A stretch of 53,927 bases of DNA from UBA4656 sp002405525 (GCA_036723735.1 DAIMGT010000018.1:1-53927), one strand, 5' to 3'. Numbered from the stretch's first letter, positions 26,939-36,794 are shown. The notes: generated from the sequence alone by a model not told the origin. A program made the numbers and translations.

Positions 26939-27100
26939 CTGTCGAGCGGCTTGATCGAAGAACGCATAGGTCGCGATGAGCGCAGCGAATTGCGCCGCTT
27001 TCAGCGCAGCGATCTGACCCGGTGAAATGCGCTGCGCTCATCGGACCACGCGCCTCTTTTTCCTTCGCCATTCGCCTGATCGAACGTCCCCAGGCCAGCC

Positions 27101-28192
27101 ATGCTCGACGACATCCTCCAACTCCTTGCGCGCCTGGTGGCGCACGACACCCGCAACCCGCCGCGGCAGATCGCCGCGGACGGGATCTTCGCCACGCTCA
27201 TCGAGGCGTTGCCCGGGTTCACACACACCGTGACCGACTACGGCGCGGGGGCGATTACTCTGCTCAGCGTGCGTGGCGCACCGCAGCGGGTCTACAACTT
27301 CCACCTCGACACGGTTCCGGCGGCTGCCGGCTGGGCGACCGACCCGCACACCCTGGTGGTCAAGGACGGCCGCGCCTACGGGCTCGGCGCCTGCGACATC
27401 AAGGGCGCGGCGGCGGCGATGGCGGCGGTCGCGCGGCACACGCCCGGCGATCTGGCGCTGCTGTTTTCTTCCGACGAAGAGGCCAACGACCCGCGCTGCA
27501 TCCGCGGCTTTCTCGCCACCCGGCACGGCTTCACCGAGGCCGTGGTGGCCGAGCCCACCCAGGGGCTTGCGCGGCTCATGCACCGCGGCATCGTCTCCGC
27601 GCGCGCGCGGTTCGCCGGGATCGCAGGCCACGCCTCCGAGCGCCGGGCGCTGACCGACAGCGCCGTGCACCGGGCGGTCGGCTGGGCGAGCGCGGCGCTC
27701 ACCTTCGCCCGCGCGCGGCAGGGAGATCGCTTCGAGGAACTCGAGGGGCTGCCGTTCAACCTCGGCCGCATCGACGGCGGGATCAAGGGCAACGTGATCG
27801 CCGACGACTGCGAGGTGCGCTTCGGCTTCCGTCCGCTGCCCTCGCAGTCGGTGGATGCGTTGCTTGCGACCTTCCGCAACATGGCTCCGCCGTCCGAACT
27901 GGCTGCGTTCGAAGAACTGTTCCGCGGCCCGCCGCTGCCGGCCGGGCAGGGCGAGGCCGCCGCCGCGCAGTTGGCGCAGGGCCGCGCACTGGCCGCGCAA
28001 CTCGGCCTGCCAGTGGGGCCGGCGGTCAACTTCTGGACGGAAGCTGCGCTGTTCTCCGAGGCGGGGCTGCCGGCCCTGGTGTTCGGCCCAGGCGACATCG
28101 CCCAGGCCCACACCGCCGACGAATGGGTGGCCCTCGCGCAACTCGAGTGCGTCGCCCGCCATTACCAGCGCATCCTTGCCTCCGGTTGCTGA
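27101..28192 (+). CDS. argE: ArgE-type deacetylase (N-acetylcitrulline/N-acetylornithine deacetylase)
   Basis: 363 aa of the M20 zinc peptidase family. Metal and catalytic residues: His in YNFHLDTVP, Asp in LGACDIKGAAAAMAAVA, the Glu pair in SSDEEANDPR, and AEPTQ; the dimerisation-domain motif is GIAGHASERR. Following an acetylornithine carbamoyltransferase, its natural substrate is expected to be N-acetylcitrulline, as shown for Xanthomonas. It is 162 nt behind argG; a 12-bp inverted pair GATGAGCGCAGC/GCTGCGCTCATC (26975-26986, 27031-27042) lies in that gap, without a T-run. Confidence 0.9.
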   Translation: MLDDILQLLARLVAHDTRNPPRQIAADGIFATLIEALPGFTHTVTDYGAGAITLLSVRGAPQRVYNFHLDTVPAAAGWATDPHTLVVKDGRAYGLGACDIKGAAAAMAAVARHTPGDLALLFSSDEEANDPRCIRGFLATRHGFTEAVVAEPTQGLARLMHRGIVSARARFAGIAGHASERRALTDSAVHRAVGWASAALTFARARQGDRFEELEGLPFNLGRIDGGIKGNVIADDCEVRFGFRPLPSQSVDALLATFRNMAPPSELAAFEELFRGPPLPAGQGEAAAAQLAQGRALAAQLGLPVGPAVNFWTEAALFSEAGLPALVFGPGDIAQAHTADEWVALAQLECVARHYQRILASGC

Positions 28193-28196
28193 CCCC

Positions 28197-29513
28197 ATGC
28201 AGTCGCACATCGAAGTCCGCAGCACCATCGTCCGCCTGCTGTCCAACATGGGCGGCGCGAAGGAGATCCAGCAGTACCTCAAGCGCTTCGCCCAGCTCGA
28301 TGCCGAACGCTTCGCGGTGGTCAAGGTCGGCGGTGCGATCCTGGCCGACGACCTCGACAATCTCGTTTCCTCACTCGCCTTCCTGCAGCAGGTCGGACTG
28401 ACCCCGATCGTGGTCCACGGCGCGGGCCCCCAGCTCAACGAGGAGCTGGCGAAGGAAGGCATCAAGACCCCGATCATCGACGGTCTGCGCGTGACATCGC
28501 CCGCGGCCCTGCGCGTGGTGCGCCGCGTCTTCCACGCCGAGAATCTCAAGCTGGTCGAGGCTCTGCAGGCGATGGACGCGCGCGCCAGCTCGATCATCGG
28601 CGGCGTGTTCGAGGCCGACTACCTCGACCGGCGCAAGTACCAGCTGGTCGGCGCGGTGAAGGGGGTCAACCTCGCGGCGATCGAGGCCAGCATCGCGGTC
28701 GGCTCGATCCCGGTGATCGCGAGTCTCGGCGAGACCGCCGGCGGGCAGATCCTCAACGTCAACGCCGACGTCGCCGCCAACGAACTGGTGTCGGTGCTCA
28801 AGCCCTACAAGATCATCTTCCTCACCGGCACCGGCGGCTTGCTTGACGCCGAGGGGGAGCTGATCTCCTCGATCAACCTCAGTACCGACTACGAGCGACT
28901 GATGGGGGCCGACTGGGTCAACGGCGGCATGCGCCTGAAGATCCAGCAGATTCATGATCTTTTGAGGAAGCTGCCGCTGTCGTCCTCGGTATCGATCACC
29001 AAGCCGGAAGAGCTGGCGAAGGAGCTGTTCACCCACCGTGGCTCGGGCACCCTGCTGCGCCTCGGAGAGAAGGTGATCCGCGCCACCCAGTGGAAGCAGC
29101 TCGACCTCAAGAGGCTGCGCGCCTTGATCGAGTCAGGCTTCGGGCGCAAGCTGATGCCGGACTACTTCAGGCGCACGCGGCTGCATCGCGCCTACGTCAG
29201 TCAGCACTATCGTGCGGCGCTGATCATCACCCTCGAGGAGGGCGTGCCGCACCTCGACAAATTCGCGGTCGCCAACGATGCGCAGGGCGAGGGCTTGGGT
29301 GCGGCCGCCTGGACGCAGATGCGCGCCGAGGTGCCGCGGCTGTTCTGGCGCGCGCGGCCCGGCAATCCGGTCAACGACTTCTACTTCGATGAGGCCGACG
29401 GCTGCATCAAGAGCGAGAAGTGGAACGTGTTCTGGTATGGACTGGAGTCGTTCGACGAGATCCAGCGCGCGGTGGTGCACTGCCGTGCGCGACCGGCCAC
29501 GCTCAAGGGCTGA
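28197..29513 (+). CDS. argB: Bifunctional N-acetylglutamate kinase/N-acetylglutamate synthase
   Basis: 438 aa fusion. The N-terminal amino-acid kinase domain (about 1-290) has VVKVGGAILADDLDN, VVHGAGPQLNEELAKEG and LNVNADVAANELV. The C-terminal GNAT-type domain (about 300-438) has LRLGEKVIRATQWKQLD, ALIITLEEGVPHLDKFAV, the acetyl-CoA loop NDAQGEGLGAAAWTQM and FYFDEADGCIKSEKWNVFWYG. This is the xanthomonad NAGS-K, which carries the first two steps of arginine synthesis and is normally feedback-inhibited by arginine. Starts 5 nt after argE. Confidence 0.94.
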   Translation: MQSHIEVRSTIVRLLSNMGGAKEIQQYLKRFAQLDAERFAVVKVGGAILADDLDNLVSSLAFLQQVGLTPIVVHGAGPQLNEELAKEGIKTPIIDGLRVTSPAALRVVRRVFHAENLKLVEALQAMDARASSIIGGVFEADYLDRRKYQLVGAVKGVNLAAIEASIAVGSIPVIASLGETAGGQILNVNADVAANELVSVLKPYKIIFLTGTGGLLDAEGELISSINLSTDYERLMGADWVNGGMRLKIQQIHDLLRKLPLSSSVSITKPEELAKELFTHRGSGTLLRLGEKVIRATQWKQLDLKRLRALIESGFGRKLMPDYFRRTRLHRAYVSQHYRAALIITLEEGVPHLDKFAVANDAQGEGLGAAAWTQMRAEVPRLFWRARPGNPVNDFYFDEADGCIKSEKWNVFWYGLESFDEIQRAVVHCRARPATLKG

Positions 29514-29517
29514 TCCC

Positions 29518-30507
29518 ATGGCGAAACATCGCATCGGCATCGTCGGCGCCCGCGGCTACGTGGGCGCGGAGTTCATCCGCCTGCTGGCCGGGCACCCCGA
29601 ACTCGAACTCGACTTCGTCGGCTCGCGCGAGCTGGACGGCCGGCTCGTTTCGGAGGTGGTGCCGGAATACCGGGGCGCCGCGCGCTACGCGGCGCTGGAG
29701 CCCGACGCGCTGGCGTCCCGGGGCGCGGATGCGCTCCTGCTGGCGCTTCCCAACGGCAAGGCCGCGCCCTGGGTGGGTGCAGCCGACGCGCACGCGCCGG
29801 ACACTGTGGTGGTCGACGTGTCCGCCGACTACCGCTTCGACGATGGTTGGTTCTACGGACTGCCAGAACTCAACCGGGCCACGTATCTCGGCCAGCGCCG
29901 GATCAGCAACCCGGGCTGCTATGCCACCGCAATGCAGCTGGCCCTGGCGCCGATGGCGGAAGTGCTTGCGCGCCCCGCGCAGTGCTTCGGGGTGTCCGGC
30001 TACAGCGGCGCCGGCACCATGCCGTCCGACAAGAACGACACGGTGAAGCTGCGCGACAACCTGATGCCGTATTCGCTGGTCGGCCATCTGCACGAGCGCG
30101 AGGTCACGCGCCACCTCGGGCATCCGGTGGAATTCATCCCGCATGTGGCGCCGCACTTCCGTGGCATCACGATGACGGTCAACATGCACCTGAAGATGAA
30201 GATGTGGGCCGGCGAGGTGCGCGATCGCTACCACGCGCGCTACGACGGCGAGCCGCTGCTGCGCATCGGCGACGACCCGCCCTGGGTCAGCCGCATCGCC
30301 GGACGCCATGGCGTCGAGATCGGCGGGTTCGCTTTGAGTGCCGACAATCGCCGTCTGGTGGTGGTCGCCACGCTCGACAACCTGCTCAAGGGTGCGGCGA
30401 CGCAGGCCCTGCAGAACTTCAACCTCGCGCTGGGACTGCCGGAACTCATGGGCATCCCGCGCGACGCGGTGTTCGCGACGGCAGCCGGAACGCGGATCAC
30501 GCCATGA
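29518..30507 (+). CDS. argC: N-acetyl-gamma-glutamyl-phosphate reductase
   Basis: 329 aa. NADPH-binding N-terminus IGIVGARGYVGAEFIRLLAG, catalytic Cys in RISNPGCYATAMQLALAP, and VSGYSGAGTMPSDKNDTVK, which marks the xanthomonad/Bacteroides branch. Reduces acetylglutamyl phosphate made by ArgB to the semialdehyde; the following aminotransferase (argD) is not in this window. Its stop overlaps the argH start (ATGA). Confidence 0.94.
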   Translation: MAKHRIGIVGARGYVGAEFIRLLAGHPELELDFVGSRELDGRLVSEVVPEYRGAARYAALEPDALASRGADALLLALPNGKAAPWVGAADAHAPDTVVVDVSADYRFDDGWFYGLPELNRATYLGQRRISNPGCYATAMQLALAPMAEVLARPAQCFGVSGYSGAGTMPSDKNDTVKLRDNLMPYSLVGHLHEREVTRHLGHPVEFIPHVAPHFRGITMTVNMHLKMKMWAGEVRDRYHARYDGEPLLRIGDDPPWVSRIAGRHGVEIGGFALSADNRRLVVVATLDNLLKGAATQALQNFNLALGLPELMGIPRDAVFATAAGTRITP

Positions 30508-31802
30508 CCCAGCCGCTCTGGCAGAAGGCCGACAGCGTGGTGGACGCCCGCATCATGCGCTTCCTCGCCGGCGAGGACGTGTTGCTCGACCGCGAACTGC
30601 TGCCGTACGACATCCGCGCCTCGCGCGCGCACGCCGCGGGTCTGGTGAAGATCGGCATCCTGTCGGCGGACGAGGGTGCGGCGATCGCGCGCGAGCTCGA
30701 TGTGCTGGCGGCCGACGTGGCGTCCGGCGCCTTCGTTCTCGACGCGCGCTTCGAGGACGGGCACTCGGCGATCGAGGCGCGGCTCACGGAACGGCTCGGC
30801 GATACTGGCCGGCGCATCCATACCGGACGCAGCCGCAACGACCAGGTGCTGGTCGCGAGCCGGCTGTATCTGAAGGATCGGTTGGCCGAACTGAAGGTGC
30901 TCTGCATCGACATCGCGCGCGTCGCGCTGCGCCGCGCCGATTCCGAGCGTGACCTGCCGATGCCCGGCTACACCCACGTCCAGCGCGCGGTGGTGTCGTC
31001 CGCGGGGCTGTGGTGGGCGGGCTGGGCGGAAACCTTGTCCGACAGCGCGATGATCGCGCGCGACGCGCTGGCGGTCGTCGACGCCAATCCGCTCGGGACC
31101 GCCGCAGGTTACGGCGTGAACCTGCCGCTGGACCGTGACGGCACCACGGAGTCGCTCGGTTTCGCGCGCCTGCAGGTCAATCCCGCCGCGGCGCAACTGT
31201 CGCGTGGCAAGTACGAGTGGCAGGCTTTGGCTGCGCTTTCGCAGGCCCTCGGCGACGTGCGCCGGCTGGCCTGGGATCTGTCGTTGTTCACTACCGCCGA
31301 GTTCGGATTCGTGGCACTGCCGCCGCAGTACACGACGGGCTCGTCGATCATGCCCAACAAGCGCAACCCCGACGTGGTCGAACTGCTGCGCGCCAGTCAG
31401 GCGGTGACGCTGGGCGCGATGGCGGAGCTTTCGGCACTGCTTTCGCTGCCGTCCGGTTACCAGCGCGACCTGCAGTTCAGCAAGGGGCCGGTGATTCGCG
31501 CGCTGCGCCATGGCCTTGACGCGCTGACGCTGGTGCCGGCACTGCTCGCCGAACTGCGCTGGAACGAGGCCGCGCTGCGCGCCGCCATCGAGCCCGCGAT
31601 GTACGCCACCGACCTCGCGGTGGAGCAGGCAATCGCCGGCGTGCCGTTCAGGGACGCTTATCGGGCCGCGGCGGATGCGGCGCACACGCTGGGCGACCGC
31701 ACGCCGACGCAGAGCCTGGCGGCGCGGATCTCGCCGGGCGCTTGCGCCGACCTGCGGTTGGACGCGATCGCGGCCCGCATCGCTACCCTGACGCGGTGCT
31801 GA
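30504..31802 (+). CDS. argH: Argininosuccinate lyase
   Basis: 432 aa, last gene of the arginine operon. Fumarase/aspartase superfamily signature GSSIMPNKRNPDVVELLRA; other conserved blocks DGHSAIEARLTERLGD, HTGRSRNDQVLVASRLYLKD, MPGYTHVQRAVVSS and LPSGYQRDLQFSKGP. Splits argininosuccinate to arginine and fumarate. It overlaps argC by 4 nt. No terminator is obvious in the 100 nt behind it, which is followed by a convergent membrane-protein pair. Confidence 0.95.
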   Translation: MTQPLWQKADSVVDARIMRFLAGEDVLLDRELLPYDIRASRAHAAGLVKIGILSADEGAAIARELDVLAADVASGAFVLDARFEDGHSAIEARLTERLGDTGRRIHTGRSRNDQVLVASRLYLKDRLAELKVLCIDIARVALRRADSERDLPMPGYTHVQRAVVSSAGLWWAGWAETLSDSAMIARDALAVVDANPLGTAAGYGVNLPLDRDGTTESLGFARLQVNPAAAQLSRGKYEWQALAALSQALGDVRRLAWDLSLFTTAEFGFVALPPQYTTGSSIMPNKRNPDVVELLRASQAVTLGAMAELSALLSLPSGYQRDLQFSKGPVIRALRHGLDALTLVPALLAELRWNEAALRAAIEPAMYATDLAVEQAIAGVPFRDAYRAAADAAHTLGDRTPTQSLAARISPGACADLRLDAIAARIATLTRC

Positions 31803-31902
31803 AAATCGCCTGCGGTGCGCACGGCGCGGATGCCGCGCACCTGGATCGATCGCTCCGGAGACTGCTGTTGCGGCCGCGGGCGGGGTCGGCGGCCGGGCGC
31901 GG

Positions 31903-33288
31903 TCAGGCGGGCGGGCGCTCGCGCAGAAGGCGCAGAACCAGCGCGATCACGGCGAAGGCACCAAGCCCCAGCACGCCCCACAGCGCCATCCGGGGCCACG
32001 GCGGCGGCGGCGCTGCGGTGGTGCGCGCGGCATCGCCGTCGCGCTCGATCGCGGGGCCGGGCGTCGCCAGCGGCGGCGAGAAGCCCGGACCGGCCTGGGA
32101 TGCCAGTGCATCCAGCGCCCGTTCCAGCGGCCAATCGGGGCGCTTCGAGTCGGCGCTGCCGGCCAGCAGACGGAACGGCCCCGGCCCCTGCGCCAGCAGC
32201 ACCCAGGCGTCCGGCGTGTACGACAGGCGTAACGCCGGCGGTCTGGCCAGAGGCGGATCGGTGATCACACGCCACTCGCGTGCGCGCGCCACGTCGATCC
32301 GGGCCGGTAGGCTGCCCGTCTCGCTGCCCTCGAACGCGATCCGGAACGCGGTTCCCTGGTGGCGCGGTCGCCAACCCGGGTCGCGGCCGTCGCGGCTGTC
32401 GATCTGGACCGTCGCGACCGTGTTGAGGTCGGCCGGGATCACTTCGACGGCATCGACCGGGATCGGTCCGGGCGCGCGGTAGAGGAACTCGCCGGCGGCG
32501 CCGCCGCGCTCGAAAGCGGCGTCGACCACCGCGGATTGCGGCCAGTCGTCCAGCCGTGCCGGCTGTCCGCGCAGGCGCATCGACAGGGCGGCGACCGGCA
32601 GCGTGCCGTCGCCGTCGATCCGGCGCAGCAGCAGATAACGTGCGTGCAGCCCGTCGAGGTCGATCTGCCGCCGCTCGAGCACCCGTCCGCCCTGGTCGAG
32701 GCGCAGCAGCGACTGCGGTTCACCGACCATCCGCCAGGTATCGAGGTCGTCGCTGGCCAGTACCTGCACCCGGGCGCGCAGTGCGGGGCCGGCCGCGGGA
32801 TCCAGCGCCATGTCGAGCGCCATCCGCGCATCCTCGCCGTCGCCGGTGTCCAGCAGCAGGTCGGCCGGGGCGCCCGGCATCATGGCGCCATCGCTGGCGT
32901 CGCTGGCCAGGTCGATGCGCCTGAGCGTTCCGGACGCGTCCTGCTCGATCAGCAGCCGGATGCGATCACCGCTGGGCGGTGCGGTCGCGTCGAGGCGAGG
33001 CAGGAAGAACGGCGACAGGGGAACCGTGCGCAGCGTCGGGGCGTGCGGAGCCCCCCAGCGCAGCGGCACCGGCCCGAGCGGCACCGGCTCGTCGCGCCCG
33101 TTGCGCGCCTCGACATCTCGCAGGTCGGCGAAAGCCGCTTCGCGATAGACCGCAAGCGGCAGGTCGATCCGCCAGGCGCCGGCGCGGGCGGGGTCGACAT
33201 CGAGGTCGAACTGCACCGCGTGGGCTGCCGAGGCGGTGGGCGCGGCGATGACCAGCACGACGGCGAGGATGGCGTGGCGGATCGTCAT
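31903..33288 (-). CDS. DUF3999-family membrane-anchored envelope protein
   Basis: 461 aa. Signal peptide (MTIRHAILAVVLVIAAPTASA), a large periplasmic beta-rich part (VQFDLDVDPARAGAWRIDL, RLDDWPQSAVVDAAFERGG, WRPRHQGTAFRIAFEG), and one C-terminal membrane segment (ALWGVLGLGAFAVIALVLRLL) with a basic tail. This is the DUF3999 layout; function is unknown. Its ATG overlaps the end of the DUF2339 gene by 4 nt. These two families are often found together, suggesting a complex. Confidence 0.85.
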   Translation of the reverse strand: MTIRHAILAVVLVIAAPTASAAHAVQFDLDVDPARAGAWRIDLPLAVYREAAFADLRDVEARNGRDEPVPLGPVPLRWGAPHAPTLRTVPLSPFFLPRLDATAPPSGDRIRLLIEQDASGTLRRIDLASDASDGAMMPGAPADLLLDTGDGEDARMALDMALDPAAGPALRARVQVLASDDLDTWRMVGEPQSLLRLDQGGRVLERRQIDLDGLHARYLLLRRIDGDGTLPVAALSMRLRGQPARLDDWPQSAVVDAAFERGGAAGEFLYRAPGPIPVDAVEVIPADLNTVATVQIDSRDGRDPGWRPRHQGTAFRIAFEGSETGSLPARIDVARAREWRVITDPPLARPPALRLSYTPDAWVLLAQGPGPFRLLAGSADSKRPDWPLERALDALASQAGPGFSPPLATPGPAIERDGDAARTTAAPPPPWPRMALWGVLGLGAFAVIALVLRLLRERPPA

Positions 33289-36005
33289 GCGGTCTCCGTT
33301 TCCCGACGCGGCGGCGAAGGCGCGAACCAGCCGACCAGCACCAGCAGCACGCCCACCGCCAGGAAGGACACGATGCCGGGCAGGTCGCCGATGTAGCCGC
33401 GGTCGACCAGCGCGAGTTTGAGCAGCACCAGGGCCATCAGGGCCGCGCCAGCGGTCCACAGCGGGCGCGAGCGGCGCTTCGAGCCGGCGATCCAGGCGCC
33501 GACGCCGGCCACGCTCCAGGCCACGGTCAGCGCGGTCTGGGCGATGAAGGAATCGAGGATCGCCGGCGACCAGGGAGCGCCCGTCGCATGGTGGACGCCG
33601 CGCAGGGTCATGGTGGTCAGGAGGACGAAGCCGGCAGCCGGCAGCGCCAGCCTCAGCACGACGTCCGCTTCGCCGTCGCGCGCCAGTCGCACGAAGAACA
33701 GCAGCACCAGCAGTTGCGCGAGTTCCAGCGGATTGAGCAGCGGCACATAGGGCAGGGGTTGCGCGCCACCCGCGGAGTCCAGCGTCAGGACCCACCAGGC
33801 CGCCAGCCCGAGCGCCGCCACCAGGCCCCAGCGGCCCTGGTAGGCGAAGAACCGAGTCGCCAGCGGCCAGCCCGCGATCCGCGGTGCAACCTGCCCGAGC
33901 CAGGCCAACGCCAGCAGCGGCGCGATTGCGGCGGCCTCGCGCCAGCCGTCGGACAGTGCGTCGCGGCCCATCGCCCAGAGCTGCGCGCCGGCGAGCGTGG
34001 CGATGCCAGCCAGCAGGCCCACGTGGGCCCAGGACAGGCCGCGCTGCAGCGGATCGCGCGCCAGTTCGCGCAGGGCGAGCAGCGCAGCAGCGATCCAGGC
34101 GAGCCAGACGGCGCCGTCGGGCAGGTTCAGCGGGCCTTCCCCCGAGGCGTCCAGGCTCAAAAGCGCCAGCGGCGAGCCGGCCACCAGCAGCGCCGCGGCC
34201 GGCCAGCCGAGGCGCGGCCACGGCAGCCCGCGGCGCAGCAGTGCGGCCAACAGCATCGTCGACGCGGCGAAGGCCACCCAGGGGGCGTCTCCGCGCCAGC
34301 CGATGCCGTGCACGTCGATCTCGCGCGCGCCCGCGATCGACCACCACCACAGACCGAGCAGGAACGGCGGCCAGACACTCCAGCGCCGCCCGCCGACCCG
34401 CTCATGCAGCCACGACACCGCGAGGCCGCCGAGCGCCATGCACAGCAGGCCGAGTGCATGCCCGTTGAGCAGCGGCCATTCGCCTGGCCGCGCACTCCAG
34501 CCCTCGCCCATCACATCCCAGCACCAGGACGCCGCGGCCAGGCCCTGCAGCAGCCAGCCGGCCACCACTGGGAAGCGGCGCGACTGGCGCAGGCCCAGCC
34601 AGACCAGGGCCGCGCCCTGCAGCGCCCATACCGCGGACGTCCAGAGCGCGGACAGCGCGAGCGGCACCGCCAGCGTGGCGAAGGCCACGGCCAGCACCGC
34701 GAACGACTGCGCCAGCAGGCGCTGCTCGGTCCGGCGGATCAGCCACGCCGTCAGCGCGGCATACAACGTCGCCACGCCGAGCGCGCAATAGGCGAGCTCC
34801 ATGCGTTCGTTGTCCAGCAGCGCGGCGGCCAGCGGAAAGGCCAGCACCGGCGCGCCGAAGACGAGAACGCCATCGACGAACCCGCGCTTCGCACCCTCGC
34901 CGCGCAGGGCATGCAGCACCGGGATGGCGACGTAGAACAGGAAGAATCCGCCGAGGAAGGGCAGAACGCTCGCGCGCAGGTGCGGCTGGTAGTACTGGAA
35001 GCCCCACAGCGTGCCGACGGCGAACGTGAATGCGAAGCCGACCAGGTTCAGCGCGCGCCATGAGCGGAACCAGGCGATCCCGAGCACGGCGAGGTTGAGC
35101 AGGGCGTAGCAGGCGAACAGCGCGACGTGGTCACCGCTGCCGGTGTCGATCAGCACCGGTGCAAGGTAGCCGCCGATGAAGGCCAGCAGCGCGAGCGCCA
35201 GCGAGTGTTGCAGCACCGCCAGCAGCGCGCCGCTGGCGACCAGCGCCACAGCCAGCGCAAGGGCCAGGCCAGACGGGAGCAGCGCGTGCATTCCGTAGGC
35301 CGAGAACACCAGCAACAGCAGCACGCCGAGCGCCGCGCCCTGCAGGCTGAGCGCGAACACCGGCTTCGAATGCCGCTGCAGCCATCCCCATGCCAGCGCC
35401 ACCAGCGCGCCTGCGGCGACGAAGAGATAGCGGAACTCGATCGGCAGCGCGAACCAGCCTTCATCGACGGCCAGTTTCAGCAGGTAGCCGACGCCGAGGA
35501 AGATCAGGACCGCGCCGATCTTCACCGGCAGGTTGCCCTCGAACAGCCAGCGCCTGAGCGTGGCGCTGATGCGCTCGTCGAGCGTGGGCTCGATCGCATA
35601 CGCGGCCTGCGTGGCGGCGGGCCCGGGTGTGGCGTCCATGTCGCGCGCGGCGGTGAGGTCGGCGATCGATCTCGGCGGTGGGGCGGGACGTGGCGGCGGC
35701 GCTGCGCTTTGCGCGCGCGCGGCATCCGGCCATGCCGTTGCCCCGGGTCTTGCGGGTGCAGAAGGCGGCTCCGACGGCTTGGCAGGATCGGGATGCGCAG
35801 GCGCTGGGCGTTCGCTCGGGTAGTTGCGGGCCCGGATGGCCCGCGCCATCTGGCCGGAAAGCTCATCCACCCGTCGGCGCAGCACCCAGTGCGAGCCGAC
35901 GAGGACCCCGAGGGTGGCGCCGGCGAGCAACCCGAACAGGCCAAGCTGCTCGTCGGCGAGAAAGGCTCCGAACAGCGCGCCGAGTATCCCGAGGATCCAG
36001 GGCAT
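33285..36005 (-). CDS. DUF2339-family polytopic membrane protein
   Basis: 906 aa. An N-terminal membrane hairpin (MPWILGILGALFGAFLADEQ and onward) is followed by a Pro-rich cytoplasmic or periplasmic linker (about residues 60-130) and then some twenty or more hydrophobic segments to the end, for example VKIGAVLIFLGVGYLLKLAV and FLGGFFLFYVAIPVLHALRG. Such proteins resemble polymer flippases or acyltransferase-like membrane proteins, but no activity is known. Start 36005 fits the family N-terminus. It is translationally coupled with the DUF3999 gene behind it. Confidence 0.88.
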   Translation of the reverse strand: MPWILGILGALFGAFLADEQLGLFGLLAGATLGVLVGSHWVLRRRVDELSGQMARAIRARNYPSERPAPAHPDPAKPSEPPSAPARPGATAWPDAARAQSAAPPPRPAPPPRSIADLTAARDMDATPGPAATQAAYAIEPTLDERISATLRRWLFEGNLPVKIGAVLIFLGVGYLLKLAVDEGWFALPIEFRYLFVAAGALVALAWGWLQRHSKPVFALSLQGAALGVLLLLVFSAYGMHALLPSGLALALAVALVASGALLAVLQHSLALALLAFIGGYLAPVLIDTGSGDHVALFACYALLNLAVLGIAWFRSWRALNLVGFAFTFAVGTLWGFQYYQPHLRASVLPFLGGFFLFYVAIPVLHALRGEGAKRGFVDGVLVFGAPVLAFPLAAALLDNERMELAYCALGVATLYAALTAWLIRRTEQRLLAQSFAVLAVAFATLAVPLALSALWTSAVWALQGAALVWLGLRQSRRFPVVAGWLLQGLAAASWCWDVMGEGWSARPGEWPLLNGHALGLLCMALGGLAVSWLHERVGGRRWSVWPPFLLGLWWWSIAGAREIDVHGIGWRGDAPWVAFAASTMLLAALLRRGLPWPRLGWPAAALLVAGSPLALLSLDASGEGPLNLPDGAVWLAWIAAALLALRELARDPLQRGLSWAHVGLLAGIATLAGAQLWAMGRDALSDGWREAAAIAPLLALAWLGQVAPRIAGWPLATRFFAYQGRWGLVAALGLAAWWVLTLDSAGGAQPLPYVPLLNPLELAQLLVLLFFVRLARDGEADVVLRLALPAAGFVLLTTMTLRGVHHATGAPWSPAILDSFIAQTALTVAWSVAGVGAWIAGSKRRSRPLWTAGAALMALVLLKLALVDRGYIGDLPGIVSFLAVGVLLVLVGWFAPSPPRRETETA

Positions 36006-36159
36006 GGGGGGGCGGGGTGGTGAAGGAAATGGGAGTGTAGCGGCGCGGGGTTCGGGGGGCGTTAGGGACGGGGTTGCTGCGGTTGCCGGCGCGACCGGGC
36101 TGAATCGGGTGGTGATCGCGATCGAGGTCGCGATGCGGCGGCACCTTGTCGGGAAGACG

Positions 36160-36289
36160 CCCCTCTCCCCAACCCCTTGCCGACGAGGGCGCACGCCTTC
36201 GCTTCGCCATCCGCGGTGTCGCCGACCGTTCCGGACCGTGCCGCAGCAAAGCCCCTCTCCCGGTGTGAGAGAGGGGTTGGGGAGAGGGG
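36160..36289. repeat. Long inverted repeat in the DUF2339 upstream region
   Basis: CCCCTCTCCCCAACCCC at 36160-36176 has a perfect inverted copy at 36273-36289. A second nested hairpin, CCCCTCTC (36252-36259) with GAGAGGGG (36269-36276), competes for the right arm. Sequences of this CCCTCTCC type are scattered repeats in Xanthomonadaceae. The interval 36006-36648 holds no gene that I can support. Confidence 0.65.
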
Positions 36290-36480
36290 GCGCCTTGACG
36301 CACGTCACTGTGCCCACTCATCCGGCCTTCGGCCACCATCTCCCACAAGCAGAGAAGGAAAAGCCCGGCTCAATCACCGGTTGCGCTGTTCTCTCGACCG
36401 CAGCGTGTCGATTCGAGACGACGTTTTTCGTCCGGAACAGGGGCAATCTCAGGGCATGGGGGAACGACTGGATTCGCGGG

Positions 36481-36528
36481 GTGGGGACTGGAGTTTGTGG
36501 GGACTGCGGTTCGTGGGGACTGGTAGGC
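36481..36528. repeat. 16-bp tandem repeat, three units
   Basis: GTGGGGACTG occurs at 36481, 36497 and 36513, a strict 16-nt period with variable 6-nt spacers. Function unknown. Confidence 0.65.
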
Positions 36529-36562
36529 GCGGTGGGGTGGCGCGCGAGGGTCATGGAACGAG

Positions 36563-36589
36563 AAAGCCCGCCATGGAGGCGGGCTTTTT
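36563..36589 (-). terminator. Intrinsic terminator, originally behind tRNA-Pro
   Basis: AAAGCCCGCC (36563-36572) pairs with GGCGGGCTTT (36578-36587), loop ATGGA. T-runs occur on both strands (T5 on plus, TTTCT on minus), so it can work in both directions. Read on the minus strand it lies just behind the displaced tRNA-Pro 3' end at 36649-36697, so it was probably the tRNA terminator before the element inserted. Confidence 0.75.
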
Positions 36590-36648
36590 CGTGGTGACGG
36601 CTGACTCGGCTGACGGAGCGTTCGCTTCGTGGGCCGAGTTGAGGGGCT

Positions 36649-36697
<49 letters not shown>

Positions 36698-36794
36698 TCC
36701 GATCGCGCACCTAGAGCCGAGGCCAAGGGCAGCGCCAAGCCGTTGATCCGTAATCCTGTTGTGTTTCGCTGTGTCCGGGCGTATCGTCCGCCGT

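Noticed and set aside
26975..27042. Inverted repeat between argG and argE as a terminator or second attenuator
   Set aside because: The 12-bp arms are 44 nt apart and not followed by a T-run; no Arg-rich leader with its own stop is found there.
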